Below the pieces are notes generated by a model, which saw only the letters and a list, made by a program, of their open reading frames with translations, ran no database searches and was not told the origin of the DNA. Both the position numbers and the translations under genes were made by a program. 64,000 bases of DNA from NCBI GenBank assembly GCA_018242185.1, contig JAFECK010000003.1, positions 1-64,000 on the forward strand, read 5' to 3'. This DNA comes from Pseudomonadota bacterium. GTDB taxonomy: Bacteria; Pseudomonadota; Alphaproteobacteria; Rickettsiales; Midichloriaceae. Below, in pieces: positions 25,931 through 35,685 of this stretch. The stretch's first letter is position 1. Each line of letters opens with the position of its first letter.

Positions 25931-28069
25931 ATGAAGATCGGCAACATTAATATAGAGATTCCGGATAAGCTACATCCACTGCTCGCAAAAGCCGGTAAGT
26001 TCGTCGTTTATCGAGATATTCTGTTTGCTAGTGCTATTCTTGGCATTATTGGGGTACTACTTTTCCCAATACCAGCATGGATGGTGGACTTCTTACTTTG
26101 CATTTCTATTGCGATATCAGTTTTGATCATGATGACGGTACTGTTTATTGATAAGCCACTGGATTTTAGTTCGTTTCCCACTGTGCTTCTGGTTGTCACC
26201 ATGCTTAGGTTATCGCTTAACATAGCTACCACCAGGTTGATCCTAGGGTATGGCCATACCGGTGCGGATGCAGCTGGACACGTGGTGCGGGCTTTTGGTG
26301 TGTTTGTGATGCAAGGTTCAGTTATTATCGGAGCAATTGTTTTTGGTATTCTCACCATAATTAACTTTGTAGTAATCACAAAAGGTTCTGGTCGTATAGC
26401 AGAAGTGGCAGCCCGCTTTAGCTTGGATGCTATGCCGGGTAAGCAGATGGCCATTGATTCAGATTTATCCTCAGGGTTAATAGACGAGAAGACTGCTAAA
26501 CAGCGACGTAAGGAGTTGGAAGAAGAAAGCACTTTTTTTGGTTCTATGGATGGTGCTAATAAATTCGTGCGAGGAGATGCAATAGCAGGGCTTTTAATCA
26601 TTTTCATAAACTTTATTGGTGGGATGATTATAGGTATTGTCCAAAAAAATATGAGTTTTGAGTTGGCTTTGCAAACTTATACTTTATTGACGATTGGCGA
26701 TGGCTTGGTAGCTCAGATACCTGCGCTCATTGTTTCTATAGGCGCAGGTTTGTTGGTAACCAAGGCTGGCGCTACTGGTTCTGCAGATAAAGCTATATTT
26801 GAGCAGATAGGCGGATATCCGCCTGCTATGGGCATCAGCGCTGGGCTATTGATGATTATGGCTGTAATGCCTGGAATACCGGCTATCCCATTCATGATGG
26901 TTGCTGGGATACTTGCGACATTTGGTTTCTATTTGCGGCAGAATCAAGCTAAAACAGCAGCGGAACAAGATGAAACGTTAGCTATCGCAACCGCTGATGG
27001 TTCCAAAGCTTCTGCCGGTCCAGGTGAACTACAAGATGATGTTTTGAATCAAGTGATGCATATAGATATTATCCGTCTGGAACTTGGTTATGAACTTTTG
27101 CCGCTTGTAAACGGTGCAGGGCAAAAACTCACCGAACAAATTAAAGTGCTGCGAAAACAGATTGCTAAGGACCTGGGCTTTGTAATGCCGGCAGTGCGGA
27201 TTATAGATAACATGCAAATGCAGCCATTTTCCTACATAGTAAAGATAAAGGATATGCAGTGCGGTACGGGCGCACTTCGGCCGAATAAGGTCCTGCTTAT
27301 GGAGAAAATTGGTCAGGAATTTGATATCCCAGGTGAAAATACCACAGAACCGGCATTTGGTATTAATGCTAGGTGGGTGGATGAAGCTAAACGGGAAGAA
27401 GCTGTATTTAAAGGGTATACAGTTGTAGATCCATCGACAGTTATGGTAACGCATCTTACTGAGCTCGTGAAAGAGAATATAGTGGAAATGCTTTCTTATA
27501 GCGCGGTACAGAAACTGTTAGACAACTTGCCGCCAGAGCATAAGAAGATAGTATCTGATATAATTCCATCGCAAATTGCGGTTACTACTGTGCATAGGAT
27601 TCTACAAGGATTATTACAGGAAAATGTTTCTGTGCGCGATCTACCAACAATTTTGGAAGCAATAGCTGAAATGGCCTCTACTACCAAAAATATTATGAAG
27701 CTAATTGAGCATGTGAGGACTCGCCTTGCAAAACAAATATGCTTTACTCATACCACAGATGCCGGATATATCCCCATATTGATACTTTCTGCAGCTTGGG
27801 ATCAGTTAACCAGTGAGAGTTTGGTAGGAGAAGGCGAGGAAAAGGCTCTGGCTTTACCACCAAGCAAGTTGAACGAGCTAGTGGGTGCTATTAATTCTGA
27901 ATATGACAAACACGTAGTTGCTGGAGAGATTCCAGTTATTTTAGTCTCTCCTAGCTTGAGGCCATATATACGAATGATAGTAGAGCGTTTCCGTCCTAGT
28001 ATTACTGTGCTTTCTCAAAGTGAAATTCATGCGAAGGCTAAGATTCGTACAGTAGGTCAGATTTCTTAA
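25931..28069 (+). CDS. flhA: flagellar export gate protein FlhA
   Basis: 712 residues, the normal length. Inner-membrane component of the flagellar type III export apparatus. About seven or eight membrane helices occupy residues 28-335. The conserved FHIPEP-region equivalents are seen in SSFPTVLLVVTMLRLSLNIA and MPGKQMAIDSDLSSGLID, and the cytoplasmic domain follows (about 365-705). It is a single gene here, far from the other flagellar genes of the window. Confidence 0.97.
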   Translation: MKIGNINIEIPDKLHPLLAKAGKFVVYRDILFASAILGIIGVLLFPIPAWMVDFLLCISIAISVLIMMTVLFIDKPLDFSSFPTVLLVVTMLRLSLNIATTRLILGYGHTGADAAGHVVRAFGVFVMQGSVIIGAIVFGILTIINFVVITKGSGRIAEVAARFSLDAMPGKQMAIDSDLSSGLIDEKTAKQRRKELEEESTFFGSMDGANKFVRGDAIAGLLIIFINFIGGMIIGIVQKNMSFELALQTYTLLTIGDGLVAQIPALIVSIGAGLLVTKAGATGSADKAIFEQIGGYPPAMGISAGLLMIMAVMPGIPAIPFMMVAGILATFGFYLRQNQAKTAAEQDETLAIATADGSKASAGPGELQDDVLNQVMHIDIIRLELGYELLPLVNGAGQKLTEQIKVLRKQIAKDLGFVMPAVRIIDNMQMQPFSYIVKIKDMQCGTGALRPNKVLLMEKIGQEFDIPGENTTEPAFGINARWVDEAKREEAVFKGYTVVDPSTVMVTHLTELVKENIVEMLSYSAVQKLLDNLPPEHKKIVSDIIPSQIAVTTVHRILQGLLQENVSVRDLPTILEAIAEMASTTKNIMKLIEHVRTRLAKQICFTHTTDAGYIPILILSAAWDQLTSESLVGEGEEKALALPPSKLNELVGAINSEYDKHVVAGEIPVILVSPSLRPYIRMIVERFRPSITVLSQSEIHAKAKIRTVGQIS

Positions 28070-28097
28070 GGCGCCTGCCTTGATATTCATAGTAAGG

Positions 28098-28127
28098 TGC
28101 ACTAACTTGTCACCACAAGTAAGTGCA
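28098..28127. promoter_or_regulatory. inverted repeat between flhA and htpG
   Basis: Arms TGCACT-A-ACTTGT and ACAAGT-A-AGTGCA pair with a single internal A:A mismatch around a CACC loop. The repeat could be a weak terminator for flhA (only a short T run follows) or a regulatory element of htpG. Confidence 0.5.
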
Positions 28128-28141
28128 TTTGCTGCAGAAGT

Positions 28142-28178
28142 AGTTGGTTGGTCCTGACACCCATTAGTCTAACCAACT
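28142..28178. promoter_or_regulatory. second inverted repeat before htpG
   Basis: Arms AGTTGGTT and AACCAACT with a 21-base loop, 46 bases before the htpG start. It may control expression of this heat-shock gene; no sigma-32 promoter or CIRCE element was recognised. Confidence 0.4.
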
Positions 28179-28223
28179 GTCTTTGGGCAATTCATAAATA
28201 ATAAGTCAATATGAGGTTAAGCA

Positions 28224-30104
28224 ATGTCTACAAATAAGGGCGAAACAAGGCAGTTTACTGCAGAGGTGGGGAAAGTTCTGCAGCTGATGATTCATTCGTT
28301 ATATACCAATAAGGAGATAGCGATTAGAGAGCTGATATCTAATGCATCAGATGCGTGCGATAAGTTACGTTATAATGCTTTGTCTCAGCCTGAGTTATTG
28401 GGTGAAGATAATGAATTGAAAATTACAGTAGAGCTCAACAGAGCTAATAACACGATCGCAATTAGTGATAATGGTATTGGGATGGACCATGATGAATTAA
28501 TCCAAAACCTTGGTACAGTAGCGAGTTCTGGCACTCAGCGTTTTTTAACGGCCGTGGCTAATAACCAGGCAGCTCCTGGACTGATCGGCCAGTTTGGAGT
28601 TGGGTTCTATTCCGCTTTTATGATTGCCGACAAAGTAACTGTGTATAGTACTAAAGCAGGGTATAATCAGACTTATCAATGGGAGTCAGAGGGTAGTGGA
28701 GAATATACTTTATCTCAACTGGAAGAGCCTATGTCTCGAGGCACAAAGATAATGTTGCATTTGAAGAGTGATGCAGAAGACTTCGCTGACCGTCATAGAG
28801 TAGGGCATATAATTAAAACATACTCTGATCACATTGAATTTCCGATCACGGTTGATGATGGTGAAGGGCACCTGGATGTGACTAATCTTGGCGCAGCTCT
28901 GTGGACTAAAGATAAATCAGATATCACCGAAGACCAATACACAGACTTTTATCACTACACTGCCCATTCACCGGACACGCCTTGGATGCGTGTTCACTAT
29001 AAAGCAGAAGGCGCAGTGGAATACACCACCTTGCTGTTTGTCCCAAGTGTGAGGCCGTTTGACTTATTCAATCCAGATCGTAAAGGGCGGGTGCGCTTGT
29101 ATGTGAAAAAAGTATTTATTTCTGAAGACATTCCTGAGCTATTGCCATCTTACCTGCGCTTTATCAGAGGGGTGATAGACTCCAGCGACTTACCACTAAA
29201 CATCAGTAGAGAGACACTGCAGCATAACTCTGTGGTAGGGAAAATTCGCAAGTCTATAGTCAAAAAGATCCTGGGGCTGCTGAAGCAGAAGGCTGCTGAA
29301 GACAAAGAAGAATACGCTAAATTCTGGAATAATTTTGGTGAAGTTATGCGTGAGGGTTTATGTGAATCAGCGTTAGAAGAGAAAGAGCAATTGTTGGAAG
29401 TTTGCCGTTTTCAGACCACTAAATCTGATGGTGATATTATTAGCCTTGAGGAATATATAGACCGCATGGCTGAAGGGCAGGAGCAAATTTTCTACCTCAA
29501 TGGCGATGATATGAATTCACTTAAAAGTAATCCGCAGCTGGAGGGCTTCAAGCAGCGCAATATAGAGGTTATCTTGCTTGCTGATCAAGTCGATGATTTC
29601 TGGGTTAATGTAATTCATCAATACAAAAACAAGGAGTTATGCTCTATAACCAATAGCAGTATTGATTTGGATGCGATTTATAAGCTTGAGCAGCTTAAAG
29701 AAGAGGGTTTGCAAGATCCACAACAAGATGTTGAGGCGTTGCTTACTTATTGCAAGGAAGTGCTAGGTGATAGAGTTAGAAGCGTTAAGGTGTCAAGTAA
29801 GTTGGTGGACAGCCCGGCGTGCCTGGCTATACCAGATGGCGGGATGAATATCCGCATGGAGAAGTTTCTCCTGGCGCAGCGGCAGCTAAAGAAGGGCATG
29901 GCAAAGATATTGGAGCTCAATCTACAGCATCCAATCATGAAGCGTATTGCTAAGGATGTGGTGGGTAATTGCGCTACTGAGGAGACTAAAACTTTGGTGC
30001 GTATTGTTTTCGATCAAGCCTGTATTTTTGCTGGCGAAACAATGGAGGATCCAGTGCTATTTACCCAAGGAGTGAATGCGCTGATTAGCAAGGCGATAGC
30101 TTGA
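28224..30104 (+). CDS. htpG: Hsp90-type chaperone HtpG
   Basis: 626 residues, full length. ATP-dependent cytoplasmic chaperone. The N-terminal ATPase has IRELISNASDACDKLR, ISDNGIGMDHDELIQNLGT and GQFGVGFYSAFMIADKV. The middle domain has SDLPLNISRETLQ with the catalytic Arg. The C-terminal dimerisation part is complete. GAGG lies before the start ATG. Two inverted repeats lie upstream. Confidence 0.97.
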   Translation: MSTNKGETRQFTAEVGKVLQLMIHSLYTNKEIAIRELISNASDACDKLRYNALSQPELLGEDNELKITVELNRANNTIAISDNGIGMDHDELIQNLGTVASSGTQRFLTAVANNQAAPGLIGQFGVGFYSAFMIADKVTVYSTKAGYNQTYQWESEGSGEYTLSQLEEPMSRGTKIMLHLKSDAEDFADRHRVGHIIKTYSDHIEFPITVDDGEGHLDVTNLGAALWTKDKSDITEDQYTDFYHYTAHSPDTPWMRVHYKAEGAVEYTTLLFVPSVRPFDLFNPDRKGRVRLYVKKVFISEDIPELLPSYLRFIRGVIDSSDLPLNISRETLQHNSVVGKIRKSIVKKILGLLKQKAAEDKEEYAKFWNNFGEVMREGLCESALEEKEQLLEVCRFQTTKSDGDIISLEEYIDRMAEGQEQIFYLNGDDMNSLKSNPQLEGFKQRNIEVILLADQVDDFWVNVIHQYKNKELCSITNSSIDLDAIYKLEQLKEEGLQDPQQDVEALLTYCKEVLGDRVRSVKVSSKLVDSPACLAIPDGGMNIRMEKFLLAQRQLKKGMAKILELNLQHPIMKRIAKDVVGNCATEETKTLVRIVFDQACIFAGETMEDPVLFTQGVNALISKAIA

Positions 30105-30212
30105 CAAAAGCGGGCTTTTCTTTTGTAATCACACACGGTTTAATAATGAGCGTGCATTACCTGCTAATTTGTGGTACAATGCCCCTAAATAAAATCATTT
30201 GAGGGTGCACTT

Positions 30213-31748
30213 ATGCGTGGAATAGGGATTGATGATAGGGATTTTAAGTCTTGGGTCGCTGCTGTTGATATAAGCAAAGAAAAGTATGTTGAAGCCGGGG
30301 GTGATGGCGCTCGATATCTGGAGGCGTATAACAATTTAAACAACTTTAAGCAGTGGGTTGCAGCAAAAACATTTACCGAGGAACAAAATGAACATCTCTG
30401 CGCTGCTGTTAATGCACTGAAAGACAGCAAAGGCCTCAATCAAGAGCGTGATATAGATGCATTTTCCGTATTACTCGCTGTAAAAAATGTGCTAGCATCC
30501 CCAGCAGACATACTAACACTGACAGAAAAACCTGTGAGTGCAGAAGTTTTTATGGGTGGCGCGCTCTTTGGGGTATATAGTGCAGTGCTGGAAAAACAAG
30601 CGCAAAGCTATCCGCAAGCATGCAAAGATTTTATCCAGCAGCGCCAGTCAACCTTTCTTATTTCCTGGCCTGCCACTGTGCCACTTGCAATTGGTGGAGG
30701 TTTGATAGGCGCGGTAGTAATATCAAGTTCTTTGGATGCATCATGGATACTGCTAGACATCGGCACAGGGGTCAGGCTAGGTGATGTGATTATGTGTTCA
30801 GGAGCCTGGTTGATGGCCGCCTCTTCTCTGTATCTGTTTGCAAATGTATTGAATGGTGTGGTACCGAAGGTAATAAAAGAAACCATTGCGAGCGCAGAAA
30901 CCCCCACAAGGACTAATGCAAAATTGAAAGAGAAGGCTGAAAGCTTTAAATCAGCACAAGCTCAATTCGACTTAATAAAGCAAGCGCAAGCATGTAGGCT
31001 CGCAGTGGCTTTCTGCGCGCAGCAACTAGGAGTGCAGGATATATGGTCTGATGAGAAAATTGCTGATAGCTTACAAGACCTACAAACCAAGTACCGCCAG
31101 CAGGCTAGACAAAAGCATTCTGATAAAAGCGGTGATGATGGTCAGTTCCAGGAAATGAAAGGTTATTACGATGTCGCTGACTTTTACATAAAAAATAAAA
31201 AGCAAATAGATTTATGTATGCGCTCGGCTGAACTTATAGCAACGGGCCAGAAAATAGTCATAAATGCAGTGTCGTTTTTCAAAAGTGCAATATCAGTGGG
31301 TGTATATCTTTGTATCATGCATTATTGGGTTGGCTCACAATGGGAGCAAACTGGAGTAGAGTTTGTGCAATCTATATTGGGTCAAGCTTTTTTGAGTATG
31401 GGGTTGTGTGGGGTTTTGTCATGGTATCAGTGGGAGCCAGAGCCAAATGGTATAGCTTTTGATGATCCTAATCTTACCAAGAAAAAAGCGCTCTCACTCT
31501 TTTTAATGACTGTTGGAGCTGGAGCTACTACAGCCGTTGGCCCAGCATTGTCGCATTATTTCATTGCAGATGTTTCGGTGCAGCATGCCTTTAATGTTGC
31601 CATCGCAATTACCTGCTACGCAGTTCTGGAATCATTAGCGATGGCTTTGCCGCACACTCTATGGGCTCAAAAGGTGGTGATTCCTGTAACTCAGCAACAG
31701 CAAGAACCTACTCAACCTGTGACGCAAGAAACTGGGCAAATGGTTTAA
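30213..31748 (+). CDS. multi-pass membrane protein with a J-like segment, function unknown
   Basis: 511 residues with about six hydrophobic segments (150-172, 190-212, 352-375, 385-402, 425-445, 460-480). Between the second and third lies a soluble part whose residues 272-325 look like a DnaJ J-domain (LQTKYRQQARQKHSDKS followed by a FQEMKGYYDVADFY helix). The signature HPD reads HSD at 302-304. The N-terminal 145 residues are helical and unknown; the C-terminus is Gln/Thr/Pro-rich. It may recruit DnaK or be a degenerate copy. The segment TTAVGPALSHYF resembles one in the gene at 58616. GAGGG lies before the start ATG. Confidence 0.7.
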   Translation: MRGIGIDDRDFKSWVAAVDISKEKYVEAGGDGARYLEAYNNLNNFKQWVAAKTFTEEQNEHLCAAVNALKDSKGLNQERDIDAFSVLLAVKNVLASPADILTLTEKPVSAEVFMGGALFGVYSAVLEKQAQSYPQACKDFIQQRQSTFLISWPATVPLAIGGGLIGAVVISSSLDASWILLDIGTGVRLGDVIMCSGAWLMAASSLYLFANVLNGVVPKVIKETIASAETPTRTNAKLKEKAESFKSAQAQFDLIKQAQACRLAVAFCAQQLGVQDIWSDEKIADSLQDLQTKYRQQARQKHSDKSGDDGQFQEMKGYYDVADFYIKNKKQIDLCMRSAELIATGQKIVINAVSFFKSAISVGVYLCIMHYWVGSQWEQTGVEFVQSILGQAFLSMGLCGVLSWYQWEPEPNGIAFDDPNLTKKKALSLFLMTVGAGATTAVGPALSHYFIADVSVQHAFNVAIAITCYAVLESLAMALPHTLWAQKVVIPVTQQQQEPTQPVTQETGQMV

Positions 31749-31752
31749 CCAT

Positions 31753-32922
31753 CTAAGCCAAGATTTTGCCAGTGATGTAATTCAGCACTAACCGGCCTTT
31801 TAACGTGGGGCGAAGCATACGCTTATACACCCCATCTATATCTGGCGCCTCTGCAATATTCAGTAACCCTTGCGCTACCATATCCTGTACAACATCTAGG
31901 TTTTTTAAACCTTCTAGCGCAATCCCGTTAGATACGCGCAACCCCATCATAATACGTTCCTCATATTGCGCTTCTTGAGAAAGAATCTGCTGCTCTTGGA
32001 TAGCTTCTCGTGTGCCAACTGCCACCATCTCACGCCATTTCCCTGGGTTGTGCCACATAACTATGGCTTGCTTGCTATTGCCTATAGTTAGTCTGCTATG
32101 GGCCCCAGGGCCTATGCCTAGATAGTCTCTATAGTGCCAATATGCGAGATTATGGCGCGATTGGGCGCCTGGCATAGCATAATTGGAAACTTCATACGCG
32201 CTATACCCAGCATTACTGGTGATTGCTTCAGTGGCTTCATACATGAGCGCTGCTTGCTCAGGGTCAGGGAGCTGGAATTGACCATCTTTATGGGCTTTGT
32301 AGAATGGTGTGCCTTTTTCTATAGTTAGTTGATACAAAGAGATATGCCCGTTAGCTAGCTGCAAAGCCTGCGATAAGGCTTCTTCCCAGCTGCTTAAACT
32401 TTGTTCTGGTAGCGCATATATTAAGTCGAATGAATAACGGGGGAATGTCTTGGCAGTGGCTTCTATAGCCGTATACGCTTCATTTGCACTATGGGCGCGG
32501 CCCAAAAAGCGCAGCTGTTTATCATTAAAACTTTGCACTCCCAGCGACACTCTATTAACCCCTGCAAGCCTGATTTGCTCAAACTTAGCCGCTTCTGAAG
32601 AGGAAGGGTTGGCCTCCATAGTAATCTCAGTATCAGACGCCAAATGGGCGAGTTGCGCGAGCTTGTTCAATACAATATCAAAAAACCGCACTGGCGCGAG
32701 TGAAGGTGTTCCTCCGCCAAAATAAACGCTTTCAATGTGCTTGCCAGCCAGGATATCATGCCATTGTTCTAATTGCAGAAGGTACCCTTTGATAAAATCA
32801 TCCACATCCAAAGAGTTAGCCACATGGCTGTTGAAGTCGCAATATGGGCATTTTGACATGCAGAATGGCCAATGCACATATATAGCTAGCTTCTCTGATG
32901 TTGTGAGCGTTTCCGTTTTCAT
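31753..32922 (-). CDS. hemW: HemW, radical SAM haem chaperone
   Basis: 389 residues. The radical SAM Cys motif is FCMSKCPYCDF (CX3CX2C), and GGGTPSLAPVRF and TMEANPSS follow as in the HemN/HemW family. HemW lacks the extra Cys of true coproporphyrinogen oxidase and is thought to deliver haem. Last gene of an operon with rmuC and the DUF2125-like gene; the gap to rmuC is two bases. Confidence 0.92.
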   Translation of the reverse strand: MKTETLTTSEKLAIYVHWPFCMSKCPYCDFNSHVANSLDVDDFIKGYLLQLEQWHDILAGKHIESVYFGGGTPSLAPVRFFDIVLNKLAQLAHLASDTEITMEANPSSSEAAKFEQIRLAGVNRVSLGVQSFNDKQLRFLGRAHSANEAYTAIEATAKTFPRYSFDLIYALPEQSLSSWEEALSQALQLANGHISLYQLTIEKGTPFYKAHKDGQFQLPDPEQAALMYEATEAITSNAGYSAYEVSNYAMPGAQSRHNLAYWHYRDYLGIGPGAHSRLTIGNSKQAIVMWHNPGKWREMVAVGTREAIQEQQILSQEAQYEERIMMGLRVSNGIALEGLKNLDVVQDMVAQGLLNIAEAPDIDGVYKRMLRPTLKGRLVLNYITGKILA

Positions 32923-32924
32923 GC

Positions 32925-34214
32925 TTACGCTTCTTCAATCTGTTCAAGCTCTGTGGTATCTAAGGTTTCTAGTACTGGGTCGTTAGAGGCGTCAGCTGTT
33001 TCTACCGCACGTAAATGCCGCTGAATAGCACGACTGCGCACTTCCACATCACCTATAACCTTACTTGCTTGGTCTATTTTCAGTTTAGTTTTACTCAAAA
33101 TATCGGCGAATTTTACAAATTCGTTTTTCACTGAACCCAGTACTTTCCATACTTCGCTCGAACGCTGTTCAATAGCAAGAGTGCGGAACCCCATCTGTAG
33201 GCTGTTGAGCAGAGCGCTCAAGGTGCTTGGGCTAGTAATCACCACCCGATATTCCTGCTGTAGCTGCTCAATCAAGCCAGGGTGACGCAATATCTCTGCA
33301 TACATGGCTTCAATTGGTAAGAACATAATCGCAAAGTCTGTGGTGTGTGGTGGTTGGATATATTTCTCGCTGATCATTTTTGCGAGTTTGCGAACATTGG
33401 CCACCAAAGTTTTATGCGCTTGTGTCACTTGTTCTATATCCCCAGTTTCTTGAGCATTAATTAGTCTAGTATAATCATCCAGAGGGCATTTTGCATCAAT
33501 AGGCAACCAGATCTGTTGCAGGCCATGATCTTTGTTAGGTAGCTTCACTGCGAACTCCACGCGCTCTGAGCCAGCAGGGTTAACCGCCACGTTCTTCTCA
33601 TATTGAGCTGGAGTAAGCAGTTGAGTGATGATCGCCTCCAGTTGTACCTCACCCCATATACCTCTGGTTTTTACATTACTAAGCACTCTTTTAAGGTCGC
33701 CTACTCCTGAAGCTAAGTTTTGCATTTCACCCAAACCTTGGTGCACAATTTCCAGGCGCTCGCTAACCAGTTTGAATGACTCACCCAAACGTTTTTCCAG
33801 GGTATCATGTAATTTTTCATCTACCGTATGACGTATTTGTTCAAGCTTGCGTTCGTTGGATTCGCTTAAATTATGCAGCTTAGCTTCAACTGCTTCGCGC
33901 AGCTTTTCTAGCTTAGTTTCGCTCATTGCCGACAGTCGTTCTATTTGCTGACGCATGTGTTCCAACTGCACTTGCTGCTGAGTATTAGCCTGTTGCAAGC
34001 TGTCTCTTACCAGCTGCTGCATGCTAATAATACTATTGCGCTGCGCTTCATCTTGATGGCGCACCATTTCTGCTAACCTTTGCTCAGTATATGACAATTC
34101 CTGCCTTAGTGACCGCAAATGGTTACGTAAAAAGATGAACGCGCACCATACCGAGGTACATGTGATCAGTATCGTAAGTAGGTTTGCTAGATTAATGTAA
34201 TATTCTGGTGTCAT
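32925..34214 (-). CDS. rmuC: DNA recombination protein RmuC
   Basis: 429 residues. An N-terminal membrane helix (about 8-28) is followed by a long coiled coil (about 35-165) and the RmuC nuclease-like domain (about 170-370; TRGIWGEVQLEAIITQLLTP, LPIDAKCPLDDYTRL, DFAIMFLPIEAMYAE). RmuC limits inversions at short inverted repeats. Its start overlaps the upstream stop in TAATG. Confidence 0.95.
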   Translation of the reverse strand: MTPEYYINLANLLTILITCTSVWCAFIFLRNHLRSLRQELSYTEQRLAEMVRHQDEAQRNSIISMQQLVRDSLQQANTQQQVQLEHMRQQIERLSAMSETKLEKLREAVEAKLHNLSESNERKLEQIRHTVDEKLHDTLEKRLGESFKLVSERLEIVHQGLGEMQNLASGVGDLKRVLSNVKTRGIWGEVQLEAIITQLLTPAQYEKNVAVNPAGSERVEFAVKLPNKDHGLQQIWLPIDAKCPLDDYTRLINAQETGDIEQVTQAHKTLVANVRKLAKMISEKYIQPPHTTDFAIMFLPIEAMYAEILRHPGLIEQLQQEYRVVITSPSTLSALLNSLQMGFRTLAIEQRSSEVWKVLGSVKNEFVKFADILSKTKLKIDQASKVIGDVEVRSRAIQRHLRAVETADASNDPVLETLDTTELEQIEEA

Positions 34215-35620
34215 TAAGGTTGCGGTGTAGGTGATGATCCTGGTGTTTGAGTTTCTGGTGGCGCCTCGACTAGCTCTACGGAGCCGTCTTTTTGCACCTT
34301 AGAGTCCAGCTTAATCTCAGGTTGCGGCTTTCCTGTCTCTGTGCTCACTGCCGCTCCCACAGCGTTGAAAAAAGCTTCTACATTAGGCATAAATATGGCA
34401 AGCATACTGCTAGCGAATGCGGTTATGTTATCTGTATCTTTGCTCTTAAAATAAGGTGCCCATTGGATGACTATCTGATCACTCGCTTTTTCAAACTGTT
34501 TTAATTCCTGCAGCACAGTATTATATTGCTTTTGGGATATCATGATCTTCGCAAAAATTGCTGGGTCAGAGCTGATTTTGACGGGAGGGTTTTCGATATA
34601 CTGTATTGACTGTATTGAAAGATTTATAGCACTCACAATATTGCTCAACAATTCTTGATAGCCTTCTATATCCACAACCATCTTTGATTGTAAATCATTA
34701 CCTTTGATCGGGTATAGGCTCTCTACCTTAATTGTGGAGTATTTGCTAACCACAGTCAGGTGATTTTCGTAATATTCTGAATCAAAGCTAGCGCCTACCT
34801 CATCCAAATCAACATCGTCTCCTAATCTCTCTTTCAATGCTGCCTTGGTATTCTCACTAAATGTTTTTATCTTGCGGTTATCCAAGGAAAAACTAATGTC
34901 GCCAAATTGCTCTTTGAGATTAGCAGCGGTAGTTTTTAGCTCAGTTGGTAAATTAACAGTGTACTCATTTACAGTGGTGGAACAAGCACTGCAGCGCACT
35001 TCCCACATTTCGATGGCTTTATCCGGTTCTATTTTTATGCCGGATTCTAAAGTCAAGTTGCTCCATTTTGCCACAACGATATCTCTGATTTTTGCCTGCA
35101 TAATTCCTAGGTTTACTACTATGTCTCGTACTGAGCGCAGAGCATCGCCTTCTTTAGATTTGCCATTTATTGACTGAGCAACTTCTTTATTAAAATCAGA
35201 TACAGACTTCTTAAACTTTATATCCACAGTCGGTTCGCTGTTAAACTGCATTTTCACCGCTTCCTGTATGGTGGCGGTAGGGGTAGAGGTAGAGGTATTC
35301 TCCACTATCCACTCCGGCTGCCCTATCAGGCGTACCACTCGCTCATAAGGAGAGCTCTCAACAACCACTTCCCCTAGCTTCAGAACTTTACCTCTTTGGG
35401 GGTCAGTGAGATTAAGGTCGTATACCTTCCCATATAACTCCCACGCTTTAAAATTAGTGAATTTAATTTCAGTGTATTCCATCTTAATGCCATGCGTTCT
35501 AAGCTCATAACGAGCGTTTTCCAAGGCGTTGATGATAACTCTAGTATGCCAAAACCATAGGGCAAAATTAACTATCACTACAAGTACTGCCAATACGCCT
35601 AGCCAATACAATTTACGCAT
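34214..35620 (-). CDS. membrane-anchored exported protein, DUF2125-like
   Basis: 468 residues with an N-terminal signal anchor (YWLGVLAVLVVIVNFALWFW) and a long periplasmic part of mostly beta character; the C-terminal 30 residues are Pro-rich. The beginning (RTHGIKMEYTEIKFTNFKAW) recalls the alphaproteobacterial DUF2125 family, but the match is from memory and weak. Two Cys (VRCSACSTT) might form a disulfide. First gene of a tight operon with rmuC and hemW, overlapping rmuC by one base. Confidence 0.6.
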   Translation of the reverse strand: MRKLYWLGVLAVLVVIVNFALWFWHTRVIINALENARYELRTHGIKMEYTEIKFTNFKAWELYGKVYDLNLTDPQRGKVLKLGEVVVESSPYERVVRLIGQPEWIVENTSTSTPTATIQEAVKMQFNSEPTVDIKFKKSVSDFNKEVAQSINGKSKEGDALRSVRDIVVNLGIMQAKIRDIVVAKWSNLTLESGIKIEPDKAIEMWEVRCSACSTTVNEYTVNLPTELKTTAANLKEQFGDISFSLDNRKIKTFSENTKAALKERLGDDVDLDEVGASFDSEYYENHLTVVSKYSTIKVESLYPIKGNDLQSKMVVDIEGYQELLSNIVSAINLSIQSIQYIENPPVKISSDPAIFAKIMISQKQYNTVLQELKQFEKASDQIVIQWAPYFKSKDTDNITAFASSMLAIFMPNVEAFFNAVGAAVSTETGKPQPEIKLDSKVQKDGSVELVEAPPETQTPGSSPTPQP

Positions 35621-35685
35621 ACATAACTCCTATTTGGTTCCAGTGAGGTTTTAGTATTCTTACATTGGTCGCTTTGGTTGTCAAG

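Noticed and set aside
26008..26607. 199-codon minus-strand frame opposite flhA
   Set aside because: Shadow of a well-conserved membrane region of FlhA.
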